Origin: Photobacterium aquae | Lineage (GTDB): Bacteria; Pseudomonadota; Gammaproteobacteria; Enterobacterales; Vibrionaceae | Direction: 5' to 3' | Length of the DNA stretch: 33,974 bases | NCBI RefSeq assembly: GCF_001029445.1 | Contig: NZ_LDOT01000037.1 | Coordinates: 1-33,974 of the forward strand | Shown here: piece after piece, positions 23,629-32,036 of the stretch | Layout: each line of letters starts with the position of its first letter | Position numbering within the stretch: the first letter of the stretch is position 1 | Position numbers and translations under genes: made by a program | Notes under the pieces: generated by a model | Databases searched by the model: none | The model's input: the letters and a program-made list of their open reading frames with translations, nothing else | Told to the model about the DNA's origin: nothing

Positions 23629-24573
23629 TTACAGTGTGCTGCCCGGCTCGAACCACTCTCGGCGGGAATTGAGCAAATCCTGTGCCGCCATGGCTTTTTT
23701 GCCCGGAGGCTGGAGCTCGACAAGGCGCAGGGCACCGTTGCCCGTAGCGACGAGGATCCCTTGCTTGTCGGCGGCAAGGATAGTCCCCGGCATCTTGCCG
23801 TGTTCGGTTGTTTCCACCTCGGCACGCCAAACCTTGATATTCTGCTCGGCGACGGTGAAGTAGCTCATTGGCCACGGGTTGAAAGCTCGGATGCAGCGCT
23901 CGATGGCAACGGCGTCCATCTGCCAGTCAATCAGGGCCTCTTCCTTGCTGAGCTTCTTGGCGTAATTGGCCTGCTCGTCGTCCTGCTTCACGGCGACGGC
24001 TGTACCGTTAGCAATATCCGCGAGGCAGTCGACCAGAGCAACCGGACCCAACTCGGCCAGTTTCTCGTACATGGTGGCACTGGTATCGGTCGGCTCGATA
24101 GGCAAGGTGGCAATTTTTAGCATGTCGCCGGTATCAAGGCCGATATCCATTTGCATGATGGTCACGCCGGTCTCGGCGTCGCCAGCCCAGATTGAACGCT
24201 GGATTGGGGCCGCACCGCGCCAGCGCGGGAGGATTGAACCGTGGACGTTGATACAGCCCAGCTTAGGCGTATCCAATACCGCCTGAGGCAATAGCAGGCC
24301 GTAGGCCACGACAACCATCAGGTCGGCGTTCAGATCGGCCAGATCTTGCTTGGCTTCGTCTGACTTGAAGTTCTCCGGCTGATACACAGGAATATCGTGT
24401 TCAAGAGCCAGCTGCTTGACTGGGCTCGCGGTCAGTTTCTTGCCACGGCCAGCCGGACGGTCAGGCTGGGTGTAAACGGCAATGATCTCATGCTCCGAAG
24501 ACAACAACGCCGCCAGGTGACGGGCGGCGAAATCCGGAGTACCTGCAAAAACAATTTTCAAAGGTTTGCTCAA
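23629..24573 (-). CDS. fmt: Methionyl-tRNA formyltransferase, TTG start
   Basis: Formylates Met on initiator tRNA using 10-formyl-THF. 314 residues against 315 in E. coli. The protein aligns from the TTG at 24573, preceded by AAGGA at proper spacing, to give (M)SKPLKIVFAGTPDFAARHL. The only in-frame ATG upstream (24780) lies deep inside def, so TTG is the start. Catalytic residues are visible: Asn and His in GCINVHGS, the LPRWRGAAPIQRS loop, and Asp in MDIGLDTGDML. The C-terminal tRNA-binding domain ends LLNSRREWFEPG. It lies 28 bases after def, the usual partner. Confidence 0.96.
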   Translation of the reverse strand: MSKPLKIVFAGTPDFAARHLAALLSSEHEIIAVYTQPDRPAGRGKKLTASPVKQLALEHDIPVYQPENFKSDEAKQDLADLNADLMVVVAYGLLLPQAVLDTPKLGCINVHGSILPRWRGAAPIQRSIWAGDAETGVTIMQMDIGLDTGDMLKIATLPIEPTDTSATMYEKLAELGPVALVDCLADIANGTAVAVKQDDEQANYAKKLSKEEALIDWQMDAVAIERCIRAFNPWPMSYFTVAEQNIKVWRAEVETTEHGKMPGTILAADKQGILVATGNGALRLVELQPPGKKAMAAQDLLNSRREWFEPGSTL

Positions 24574-24601
24574 GGTAGCGTCCTTAAATAGGTTGGCTGT
24601 A

Positions 24602-25120
24602 TTAGTTGTTGGCGTGCTTTTCGTTGAAGCGCTTGATCTTGGTGAGTTTGTCTTGGATGCGCTTGCGCTTGAGAGGCGACAGGTAATCGACAAACAGCTT
24701 GCCGGCCAGGTGGTCAAGCTCATGCTGGACGCAGATAGCCAGCAGATCATCGGCCTCGAAGGTGAAGGCTTCGCCGTCACGGTTGAGGGCGGTGACTTTC
24801 ACCTCTGCCGCGCGTGGAACCAGTGCGCGGGCGCCAGGGACAGAAAGGCAGCCTTCTTCAATACCGTCTTCACCGTGTTTTTCGATGATTTCCGGGTTGA
24901 TGAGAACCATTGGCTGATTGCGCTCTTCGGAGATATCGATCACCACGATGCGTTGGTGGATATCGACCTGTGTGGCAGCAAGGCCAATCCCTTCTTCGTC
25001 GTACATGGTTTCTAGCATGTCATCGACAATCTTTTGGATTTCGGGAGTCACGGCCTCGACCGGTTTCGCAACCGTGCGCAGGCGATCATCCGGGAATGTT
25101 AATACTTGCAATACAGACAT
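24602..25120 (-). CDS. def: Peptide deformylase
   Basis: Removes the formyl group from nascent proteins; Fe2+ enzyme at the ribosome exit. 172 residues, three more than E. coli. The three motifs are complete: GIGLAATQ near residue 44, EGCLS with metal ligand Cys91, and QHELDH with ligands His133 and His137 and catalytic Glu134. The C-terminal basic helix (KRKRIQDKLTKIKRFNEKH) is the ribosome-binding tail. It leads the def-fmt-rsmB run and is divergent from the LysM-dprA genes. The ribosome site (GAGAAC) is weak. Confidence 0.97.
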   Translation of the reverse strand: MSVLQVLTFPDDRLRTVAKPVEAVTPEIQKIVDDMLETMYDEEGIGLAATQVDIHQRIVVIDISEERNQPMVLINPEIIEKHGEDGIEEGCLSVPGARALVPRAAEVKVTALNRDGEAFTFEADDLLAICVQHELDHLAGKLFVDYLSPLKRKRIQDKLTKIKRFNEKHANN

Positions 25121-25425
25121 AGGTTCTCGTTAAAAAAACAGTATTGATGAACAGGATATGGGGTTTGTTCTAATTCTAGTCATTTTAACCGGCGAATAAC
25201 AGACCTAGCGACTGGGGATTGCTCTCCGGGTGGCAAGGTGCCGGAGGCTCGGAAGATACGAGCAAGCGTGTTGCAACAAGGACGGGGAAGAGTGAGGCGT
25301 GCCGAAAAGTCGGTGTCCGGTGATGAGAAACGCTAGACACTCGGTGGCCCCGATGACAGCCTGATAAATGGGTGCATGTTGGGCACCCATTTTAGTTACT
25401 AGGTCGTCATAATAGGGACATAATC
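25121..25425. other. Divergent intergenic region def / LysM gene (305 bases)
   Basis: It must hold two outward promoters, none of which I can place with confidence. The first 80 bases are AT-rich. Bases 25200-25395 are GC-rich and full of inverted repeats (described separately). A 61-codon minus-strand frame at 25205-25390 lacks any recognisable domain or ribosome site and is probably chance. Confidence 0.6.
25200..25395 (+). ncRNA. Candidate structured RNA or leader upstream of the LysM gene
   Basis: Consecutive inverted repeats: CTCCGG/CCGGAG (25224-25229, 25241-25246), GCTCG/CGAGC (25247-25251, 25259-25263), the palindrome TGTTGCAACA (25269-25278), GTGTC/GACAC (near 25313 and 25336), and a last stem AAATGGGTGC/GCACCCATTT (25366-25375, 25383-25392) followed by TAG. 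The last looks like a terminator with a short T tail. The strand is inferred from that end. It matches no riboswitch or RNA family that I know. It could be a small RNA, a long 5' leader of the LysM gene, or merely the decayed remnant of a repeat. Confidence 0.35.
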
Positions 25426-26493
25426 ATGTGGTTGCGAATCGTCTTGCTGGTGTTGCTCAGCATGGGGGGATGGGCTTGGGCTAAGGCGCCCCAGCTTAAT
25501 GTTATTGATGGGGCTCCGTCTGTTTATACCGTCAAGAAAGGCGATACCTTGTGGGATATTTCTGGGCATTTCCTTGAGAACCCGTGGTTGTGGCCCGAGC
25601 TGTGGAAAGTGAACGACTATATTAAAAACCCGCATTTGATTTACCCGGGTGACAAAATCTATCTGGTATGGGTTGATGGGAAGCCCCAGCTTCAGCTTAA
25701 GCGCACGATGAAGCTCTCTCCGACCGTCAAGGTTGTGCGTGCACCGGTGACCACGCTGCGATCGTCATTGCTGCTACCCTACCTGAACCAAGACAAGCTA
25801 GTGACACCTGCCGCGTTAGACCGCCTGCCTCGGGTGCTAGGAAGCAGTGAGGCCAAGGGGTATATGTCGGCCGGGGATACATTGTGGGTCGATCAGGCGC
25901 TGACCGCCGGGGAGACATGGTGGGTTTACCGCCCCGATGTGACATTCGAACGCGAGGTCGCGGAAGGCGAAATGCCGAAAGTATTGGCGATGAAAGAAGT
26001 CGCCCGTGCCAAGGTTGTGAGCAATAACGGCGAGAAGAGCCGCTTGGAGCTGGAGATGTTCTTGCGAGAGGTGAAGCAGAACGATGTGTTGCTGCCAGCT
26101 CCGTTGCCAGCCGAGCGTTTGGCGATGAGCTTTTCCCCATCGCGCCCTGAGCCGACGCTGAGCGCGAAGGTACTTGGCTTGCTGGGTGGCGGCATGAAGT
26201 ACATGGCGACTAACGATGTGGTGGTGATGGATATCGGTCATTTGGACAGTGCTGCAGCCGGTAACGTGTTCACTGTTTATCCCGAGGATGTTGAGGTGAT
26301 TGAGCGAGGTGGCGAGTACACCTACGAAATCCCTAGCTATATCCGTGATGATGAGAAGGTATCGCTTGAAGCGATGCCGATTGGCGAAGTGATGGTGATC
26401 CGTGCCTATGAACATTTCAGCCTTGCTGTAGTAACCAAGGCCACTGCGCCGCTACCTGCAGGTGCAAAGGCTCTGCCGCCAGTGTATGAGTGA
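25426..26493 (+). CDS. Exported LysM-domain protein upstream of dprA
   Basis: 355 residues. Residues 1-19 are a signal peptide (MWLRIVLLVLLSMGGWAWA). A LysM peptidoglycan-binding domain covers about 33-85 (YTVKKGDTLWDISGHF, then NPHLIYPGDKIYLV), with the extra WLWPELWKVNDYI typical of the long Gram-negative variant. The remaining 270 residues are a beta-rich region that I cannot assign to a catalytic domain. Related proteins occur next to dprA in other gammaproteobacteria. The location is probably periplasmic and wall-bound. Its stop codon overlaps the dprA start by 8 bases, so the two are translated together. The start follows GGGAC. Confidence 0.9.
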   Translation: MWLRIVLLVLLSMGGWAWAKAPQLNVIDGAPSVYTVKKGDTLWDISGHFLENPWLWPELWKVNDYIKNPHLIYPGDKIYLVWVDGKPQLQLKRTMKLSPTVKVVRAPVTTLRSSLLLPYLNQDKLVTPAALDRLPRVLGSSEAKGYMSAGDTLWVDQALTAGETWWVYRPDVTFEREVAEGEMPKVLAMKEVARAKVVSNNGEKSRLELEMFLREVKQNDVLLPAPLPAERLAMSFSPSRPEPTLSAKVLGLLGGGMKYMATNDVVVMDIGHLDSAAAGNVFTVYPEDVEVIERGGEYTYEIPSYIRDDEKVSLEAMPIGEVMVIRAYEHFSLAVVTKATAPLPAGAKALPPVYE

Positions 26494-27580
26494 TCTGCGT
26501 TACTGGCTGACGTTATCTGCGGTGCCGTCGCTTGGCGGCTTCCGCATCGGCAAGCTGCTCGGCAGGTATACCCCTGCCGAGCTTTGTCATATGGGGAGCG
26601 AGGAGCTGGCGGGAATAGGGTTCAAGCCTGCCCAGATCCGAGCGCTGCTGCATCCGCAGCAGGCGCGGATAGATCGTTGCCTGCAATGGTCGGAAATGCC
26701 TGACCAGACGATTCTTTCGCTGGCCGATCCCCGTTACCCTACCCTTCTGAAAGAAATCGCCTCCCCGCCCCCCTTGCTTTTTGTCCGCGGTGATCCCGCT
26801 TGTCTGAGTTTTCCCCAGATTGCGATGGTCGGCAGCCGTTCCGCCAGCTTGGATGGCAGGGAAAGTGCTTATGAGTTTGCCGCAGCCCTGGTGGCGGCTG
26901 ATTATGTTGTGACTAGCGGCCTGGCTCTGGGGATTGACGGACAGGCCCACCAAGGGGCCTTGCGTAACGGTGGTACCACGGTGGCCGTGCTCGGATCCGG
27001 GCTGGACAAGGTCTACCCCGCCAAACATCGCGAATTGGCTGCCTTGATCGCCGAGCAAGGTGCTCTGGTATCGGAGTTCTGGCCCGACGAGGCTCCGCGT
27101 CCACAGAACTTCCCACGCCGCAACCGGGTGATCAGTGGCCTGTCGGTTGGCGTATTGGTTGTAGAGGCGGCACCTAAGAGTGGGTCCTTGATTACGGCAA
27201 GGTATGCTTTGGAGCAAGGACGGGAGGTCTTTGCTATACCAGGCCCGATCCAAAGACCCGGTAGCCGTGGCTGCCATGCCCTTATAAAAAGCGGTGCCAA
27301 ACTGGTGGAATCACCGGTCGATATCTTTGACGAGGTCGGCGCACTGACCGAGTGTGCAAAAAACAATCAGTTAGATAGGCGACTCCCACAACCTGAAAAT
27401 GAAAAATTGCCATTTCAAGCGCTGTTGGCTACCGTAGGCAGTGAGGCAACACCTGTCGATGTCGTTGCCGAGCGCAGTGGGCAACCAGTTCACGAAGTCA
27501 TGATGCAGTTGCTGGATTTGGAACTGCAGGGGCTGGTCACTGCTGTACCCGGTGGCTATATCAGATCGAGGAGGGGCTAG
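26486..27580 (+). CDS. dprA: DNA-processing protein DprA
   Basis: Loads RecA on incoming single-stranded DNA in natural transformation. 364 residues from the ATG at 26486; an earlier in-frame ATG at 26462 gives residues without homology. The order is an N-terminal helical domain (LRYWLTLSAVPSLGGFRIG), the Rossmann core with IAMVGSRSAS near residue 115, TSGLALGIDGQAH near 148, RRNRVISGLS near 212 and the GSLITARYALEQGREVFAIP run, then a C-terminal winged helix (about 300-364). It overlaps the LysM gene by 8 bases and precedes smg by two. Confidence 0.97.
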   Translation: MSDLRYWLTLSAVPSLGGFRIGKLLGRYTPAELCHMGSEELAGIGFKPAQIRALLHPQQARIDRCLQWSEMPDQTILSLADPRYPTLLKEIASPPPLLFVRGDPACLSFPQIAMVGSRSASLDGRESAYEFAAALVAADYVVTSGLALGIDGQAHQGALRNGGTTVAVLGSGLDKVYPAKHRELAALIAEQGALVSEFWPDEAPRPQNFPRRNRVISGLSVGVLVVEAAPKSGSLITARYALEQGREVFAIPGPIQRPGSRGCHALIKSGAKLVESPVDIFDEVGALTECAKNNQLDRRLPQPENEKLPFQALLATVGSEATPVDVVAERSGQPVHEVMMQLLDLELQGLVTAVPGGYIRSRRG

Positions 27581-27582
27581 TT

Positions 27583-28056
27583 ATGATGGATATCCTTATG
27601 TACCTGTTTGAAACCTATATTCACAGTGATGCTGAATTGATGGTGGATCAGGATGAATTGTCCGAAGAATTGCTCCGTGCCGGCTTCCATCAGGAAGATA
27701 TTTACAAAGCTTTGGAGTGGCTGGAGAAACTGGCTGCTTTGCAGGAAACGGAAGAGACCCCGTACATGAATAGTTGTGCGGTGACCTCTATGCGGGTGTA
27801 TACCGCACAGGAAATGGTGCGTCTTGATACGGCCAGTCGTGGTTTTTTGACTTACCTTGAGCAGATCCATGTTTTGGGCGCAGATACGCGTGAAATGGTT
27901 ATTGATCGGGTGATGGAGCTGGATACGACCGATTTCACTCTTGATGATCTGAAATGGATTATTCTGATGGTGCTGTTTAATGCACCGGGCAACGAGAGCG
28001 CCTACAGCCAGATGGAAGAGCTGCTGTACGGAATGGAAGACGGCTATATTCACTAA
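27583..28056 (+). CDS. smg: Smg family protein (DUF494)
   Basis: 157 residues, the same length as E. coli Smg and similar throughout (MYLFETYIHSDAELMVDQDE, DIYKALEWLEKLA, RGFLTYLEQIHVL, DLKWIILMVLFN). Mostly helical and acidic, soluble; its function is not established, although its constant place beside dprA and the topoisomerase-type zinc protein suggests a DNA role. The start follows GAGGGG, and the second codon is also ATG. Confidence 0.95.
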   Translation: MMDILMYLFETYIHSDAELMVDQDELSEELLRAGFHQEDIYKALEWLEKLAALQETEETPYMNSCAVTSMRVYTAQEMVRLDTASRGFLTYLEQIHVLGADTREMVIDRVMELDTTDFTLDDLKWIILMVLFNAPGNESAYSQMEELLYGMEDGYIH

Positions 28057-28087
28057 GCTGAGTGGATGTAAGAGGTAATCGCCTGTA

Positions 28088-28651
28088 ATGTCAGGAAAAA
28101 TTGACTCAGAATTATTCACCGCACATGCCCATGCACTTGACGGTTCCTGTCCGCAGTGTGGTGAGACATTGGTGATCCGTAACAGTAAGCGCGGTCCATT
28201 CCTTGGCTGTTCGGGCTACCCTGCGTGTGACTATATCAAGCCGATGGGCCAGAACGATGGTCATATCGTGAAATATCTGCAAACCCCCTGCCCTGATTGT
28301 GGTGAGGAGTTGGTATTGCGTCAGGGGCGTTATGGGATGTTTATCGGCTGTAGCGGCTATCCTGAATGCCACCATATAGAATCCCCTGAAAAAAAAGCAC
28401 CGTCGACTGACGTTGCCTGTCCCGAATGTGGGCGTGGGCATCTGTTGGAGCGTAAATCGCGCTATGGGAAGGTATTTTATGCCTGTGATCAGTATCCCGC
28501 ATGCCGTTTTGCGGTCAATGCCAAACCTGTGGTCGGTCGTTGTCAGCTGTGTGGGTTCTCCTTGCTGATCGAAAAGAAACTGGCCAGTGGTATTAAGTTG
28601 CAGTGTGCGGATCGTCGTTGCCATGCTTACCAGGAGCCGCAACAGAACTAG
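28088..28651 (+). CDS. yrdD: Topoisomerase-type zinc-finger protein YrdD
   Basis: 187 residues with three C4 zinc-finger modules like the C-terminal tail of topoisomerase I: CPQCGE...GCSGYPACDY (about 21-48), CPDCGE...GCSGYPECHH (about 68-96) and CPECGR...ACDQYPACRF (about 111-138), then a fourth, more divergent cluster (CQLCGF...CADRRC). There is no catalytic topoisomerase domain. It probably binds single-stranded nucleic acid; the exact role is unknown. In E. coli tsaC-aroE-yrdB follow yrdD directly; here the purEK pair and a terminator come between. Confidence 0.93.
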   Translation: MSGKIDSELFTAHAHALDGSCPQCGETLVIRNSKRGPFLGCSGYPACDYIKPMGQNDGHIVKYLQTPCPDCGEELVLRQGRYGMFIGCSGYPECHHIESPEKKAPSTDVACPECGRGHLLERKSRYGKVFYACDQYPACRFAVNAKPVVGRCQLCGFSLLIEKKLASGIKLQCADRRCHAYQEPQQN

Positions 28652-28675
28652 CGGACAGCAATGTGTCGGATGAAG

Positions 28676-28703
28676 AAAAGCCTGCCTGAGCAGGCTTTTT
28701 TTA
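28676..28703. terminator. Terminator between yrdD and purK
   Basis: AAAAGCCTGC and GCAGGCTTTTTTT pair around CTGA. Good for the plus-strand yrdD run, and usable for purK on the other strand because of the four A residues at its left side. Confidence 0.92.
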
Positions 28704-28714
28704 TGGCTGGAATA

Positions 28715-29827
28715 TCAGCGCAAGGCGGGGAAGCTGGCAGGATCGAGGTAGTTTGCGATTGAGGCCAATGCATCTTTGAGCTCCGCCTGCGAGTTGGCAC
28801 ATACGTTGATGTGCCCCATTTTTCTCCCGGTTCGTTTTTCTTTGCCGTACCAGTGGATATGGCAATGCGGCTCTGCCAACAGGGCTTTGGGAAGGGTATC
28901 CTCCCCGAGGATATTGATCATCGCGGTGTGGCGTAGCAGGGCGGTCGAGCCCAGTGGCAGCCCCGATACGGCGCGCAGGTGGTTTTCGAATTGGCAGGTT
29001 TCCGCGCCTTGCTGGGTCCAGTGGCCGGAATTATGGACCCGAGGGGCGATTTCGTTGACTAGCAAGGTTCCGCCGACATCGAAAAACTCAATGGCCAGTA
29101 CTCCGACGTAATTGAGCGATTCGGCCAGGGCCCGGAACATGCCTTCTGCCTGTTGTTGCAGCTCCGGGTTATCGGTGAGGGCCGTGGAGAGGCTGAGCAC
29201 GCCATTAGTGTGAATGTTCTCGGCCAGAGGATAGACGGCAATTGTGCCGTCTTTGGCCCGCACCCCAACCAGTGAGACTTCGCGGTCGAACGGGACGAAG
29301 GCTTCGGCAACGATCGCTTGGTTGCTGGTTTGATCTAGGCATTGGGTTATTTCGTCCCAGATTGCTTCGAGATCGTCTCCTGGGCGAAGGCGCCATTGGC
29401 CTTTTCCGTCATAGCCGCCCAGCGAGCTTTTTAAGACCAGAGGCAGCCCGACGGTACTGATGGCCTGATCCAGATCGGCCCGTGTCGCGATGATTTGGTA
29501 CCTCGCATTGGCGACCCCCGCATTGTCGAGCAGGCTTTTCTCCAGACGGCGATCACCGCCGGCCTTGATGGCTTGTGCTGATGGGAGGAGCTTGCCGCTA
29601 TTGGCGCAGGTGTCGAGGATGTCATGGGGGATATGCTCGAATTCTGCTGTGATGACGTCGGCGTAGGTAATGGCGGTGTTGAGCCCCTTGAGCATCACCT
29701 GTTGGGTGAGAGGATGGACGACGTTGCCGGTGGTAACGTCGTAGGCAAAGACTTCAATGTTCAGCGGCGCACCGGCCAAGGACATCATTCGGGCGAGCTG
29801 TCCTGCTCCCAATACCAATACACGCAT
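28715..29827 (-). CDS. purK: N5-carboxyaminoimidazole ribonucleotide synthase
   Basis: ATP-dependent carboxylation of AIR to N5-CAIR, step six of purine synthesis. 370 residues, ATP-grasp fold: VLGAGQLARMM at the start, KSSLGGYDGKGQW near residue 133, the metal-binding EIAPRVHNSGHWT near 261. Its ATG follows the purE stop with no base between, a tightly coupled pair with the PurR-controlled purE promoter. Confidence 0.97.
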   Translation of the reverse strand: MRVLVLGAGQLARMMSLAGAPLNIEVFAYDVTTGNVVHPLTQQVMLKGLNTAITYADVITAEFEHIPHDILDTCANSGKLLPSAQAIKAGGDRRLEKSLLDNAGVANARYQIIATRADLDQAISTVGLPLVLKSSLGGYDGKGQWRLRPGDDLEAIWDEITQCLDQTSNQAIVAEAFVPFDREVSLVGVRAKDGTIAVYPLAENIHTNGVLSLSTALTDNPELQQQAEGMFRALAESLNYVGVLAIEFFDVGGTLLVNEIAPRVHNSGHWTQQGAETCQFENHLRAVSGLPLGSTALLRHTAMINILGEDTLPKALLAEPHCHIHWYGKEKRTGRKMGHINVCANSQAELKDALASIANYLDPASFPALR

Positions 29828-30316
29828 TTATGCTTCCTCTGCCGGGTCTGGCTGGCTCAGTACGGTGTCTGTTTGTGTCCGGCGGAATGTATCGATGGCC
29901 GCCATTATCTGGCTGTCTTGAGTACCGATGATCTGTGCGGCGAGCAGTCCGGCGTTGGCAGCTCCCGCCTCCCCGATAGCCAGAGTGCCGACGGCCACGC
30001 CCTTGGGCATCTGGACAATGGAAAGTAGGGAGTCCATGCCTTTTAGCGCTCGGGATTGGACAGGTACGCCCAGGACCGGCAGGCTGGTGAACGCTGCGGT
30101 CATGCCCGGTAGGTGGGCCGCTCCGCCTGCCCCGGCGATAATAACCGTGATGCCGCGACTATGGGCTGTTTCTGCATATTCCGCCAGCAGGTGGGGAGTT
30201 CGGTGGGCCGAAACGACCCGGGTTTCATAAGCAATACCGAAATGATCCAGCATGTCTGCGGCGTGCTTCATGGTAGGCCAGTCCGATTTTGAGCCCATAA
30301 TGATTCCAACTTTCAT
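29828..30316 (-). CDS. purE: N5-carboxyaminoimidazole ribonucleotide mutase
   Basis: Rearranges N5-CAIR to CAIR. 162 residues, the class I bacterial form. Marks are IIMGSKSDWPTM near residue 5, the SAHRTP loop near 41 and AGAGGAAHLPGM near 61. Excellent ribosome site (AAGGAGATCGG). Together with PurK it replaces the single carboxylase step of animals. Confidence 0.98.
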   Translation of the reverse strand: MKVGIIMGSKSDWPTMKHAADMLDHFGIAYETRVVSAHRTPHLLAEYAETAHSRGITVIIAGAGGAAHLPGMTAAFTSLPVLGVPVQSRALKGMDSLLSIVQMPKGVAVGTLAIGEAGAANAGLLAAQIIGTQDSQIMAAIDTFRRTQTDTVLSQPDPAEEA

Positions 30317-30366
30317 CCGATCTCCTTTGCAGTTGCTAACAGCGGGTACCTCGACAGGTTTGCTGC

Positions 30367-30404
30367 ATTATACGGAGAATTTATCGCAAGGAAAACGTTT
30401 GCGT
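30367..30404 (-). promoter_or_regulatory. purEK promoter with PurR operator
   Basis: On the minus strand ACGCAAACGTTTTCCT (30404-30389) matches the PurR box consensus ACGCAAACGTTTTCNT at every fixed position. TATAAT (30372-30367) is a perfect -10, with the operator covering the -35 region. This is the arrangement of the E. coli purEK operon: PurR with hypoxanthine or guanine bound would block RNA polymerase. Confidence 0.93.
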
Positions 30405-30515
30405 CGGTGGATTTGCAACAATTGATAACGGGCATGGCGTTGTGGCTAAGGAGTGGTAATATACGTAAACAGAACGTTAAAACAGGCATGGGCCTAGTAA
30501 ATAAAAGAGGCGTGA

Positions 30516-31073
30516 GTGGAGAACCTTGAGAATGTAGTGGCAGCGCTGCGTCAGGAGCAGGTGATTGCCTACCCGACCGAGGCTGTCTTTGGTGTGGGCT
30601 GTGATCCCGATAGCGAGCAGGCTGTTATGGCGTTGCTGGCACTCAAGCAGCGGCCTGTAGAGAAAGGCTTGATTCTGATTGCTGCGAATTTTGAGCAACT
30701 TAAGCCTTATGTTGATGATAGTCAGCTGAGCGACGAGCAAAAGCAGCGGATCGTTGATTCTTGGCCGGGACCGGTGACGTGGGTGATGCCGAAGAAGCCG
30801 GGTGTGCCGCATTTCTTGACCGGTCAGTTCGATACCATCGCCGTTCGGGTTACCGATCATCCTCAGGTTCAGACGCTGTGCGAGGCATTCGGCAAACCGC
30901 TGACTTCAACTAGCGCTAACCTGACTGGCGAGCCGCCGTGCCGAACGGTTGCTGAAGTCGAGCTGCAGCTGGGTGGAAGGCTGGCTGCGATTTTTGACGG
31001 GGAGACGGGCGGTCGCGACAATCCGTCGGAGATCCGTGATGCCGTTACCGGAAAGGTTTTCCGACAAGGATAA
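30516..31073 (+). CDS. tsaC: Threonylcarbamoyl-AMP synthase TsaC, GTG start
   Basis: Makes threonylcarbamoyl-AMP from threonine, bicarbonate and ATP for the t6A37 modification of ANN-decoding tRNAs. 185 residues, similar to E. coli TsaC (190). The YrdC fold is shown by AYPTEAVFGVGCDPDSE, LKQRPVEKGLILIA, WPGPVTWV and STSANLTGEPP. The GTG at 30516 is preceded by AGAGG with good spacing and gives the shortest frame covering the whole domain. It starts the tsaC-hemF-aroE-yrdB run, six bases before hemF. Confidence 0.95.
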   Translation: MENLENVVAALRQEQVIAYPTEAVFGVGCDPDSEQAVMALLALKQRPVEKGLILIAANFEQLKPYVDDSQLSDEQKQRIVDSWPGPVTWVMPKKPGVPHFLTGQFDTIAVRVTDHPQVQTLCEAFGKPLTSTSANLTGEPPCRTVAEVELQLGGRLAAIFDGETGGRDNPSEIRDAVTGKVFRQG

Positions 31074-31079
31074 AGGCTT

Positions 31080-31985
31080 ATGCATAGTGTTGATAAAGAG
31101 GCGGTAAAGGCGTTTTTACTCAATCTGCAGGACAACATCTGTTGCTCGCTTGAGCAGCAGGATGGCGGGGGCAGTTTTGTTGAGGACGCGTGGCAACGTG
31201 AACAGGGCGGCGGTGGCCGGAGCCGGGTCTTGCGAGACGGTAAAGTGTTCGAGCAGGCGGGGGTGAATTTTTCGCATGTCTTCGGCGACCAAATGCCGGC
31301 ATCGGCGACGGCACACCGGCCTGAATTGGCTGGGCGGCGTTTCGAGGCTATGGGCGTATCGTTGGTGGTTCACCCTCGCAACCCCTATGTTCCAACCTCC
31401 CATGCCAATGTCCGCTTCTTTATTGCCGAAAAAGAGGGTGAGGCTCCGGTATGGTGGTTCGGTGGTGGCTTCGACCTGACGCCATTCTATCCTTTTGATG
31501 AGGATTGCCAGCATTGGCATGATACAGCCAAAGCACTGTGCCAGCCATTTGGCGATCATGTCTATGCCGAGCATAAGGCCTGGTGTGACCGCTACTTTTA
31601 CTTGCCGCACCGTGATGAAACACGGGGCGTGGGCGGATTGTTCTTTGATGATCTCAATCGGTGGGGGTTTGCCCGGAGTTTCGAGTATATCCAAGCCATT
31701 GGCCAGGGATATCTGGATGGTTATCTTCCGATAGTCGCCAAGCGCCATACAACGGCGTATGGGGAGCGGGAGCGCCAGTTCCAGCTCTATCGTCGCGGCC
31801 GTTATGTGGAATTCAACTTGGTCTATGACCGTGGCACCTTGTTCGGCTTGCAAAGCGGGGGCCGTACAGAGTCTATTTTGATGTCGATGCCCCCGTTGGC
31901 TCGGTGGGAGTATGCATTTAGCCCTGAGCCGGGCTCGGCGGAAGCCAAGTTATATGAGTCGTACCTTGTACCGCGAGACTGGTAA
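31080..31985 (+). CDS. hemF: Oxygen-dependent coproporphyrinogen III oxidase
   Basis: Oxidative decarboxylation of coproporphyrinogen III to protoporphyrinogen IX in heme synthesis. 301 residues against 299 in E. coli. Signatures are HPRNPYVPTSHANVRFF near residue 97, WWFGGGFDLTPFYP near 124 and FYLPHRDETRGVGGLFFDD near 175; the metal-site His residues lie in these. Inserted between tsaC and aroE, a Vibrio-type arrangement. Confidence 0.98.
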   Translation: MHSVDKEAVKAFLLNLQDNICCSLEQQDGGGSFVEDAWQREQGGGGRSRVLRDGKVFEQAGVNFSHVFGDQMPASATAHRPELAGRRFEAMGVSLVVHPRNPYVPTSHANVRFFIAEKEGEAPVWWFGGGFDLTPFYPFDEDCQHWHDTAKALCQPFGDHVYAEHKAWCDRYFYLPHRDETRGVGGLFFDDLNRWGFARSFEYIQAIGQGYLDGYLPIVAKRHTTAYGERERQFQLYRRGRYVEFNLVYDRGTLFGLQSGGRTESILMSMPPLARWEYAFSPEPGSAEAKLYESYLVPRDW

Positions 31986-32036
31986 CGGGCATGGCTGGCA
32001 AGGTTATGCTGTTGTTACCCACAGATAGGATCATCA

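Noticed and set aside
25205..25390. 61-codon minus-strand frame between def and the LysM gene
   Set aside because: It covers the structured region, has no ribosome site and no family resemblance; the inverted repeats explain the sequence better.
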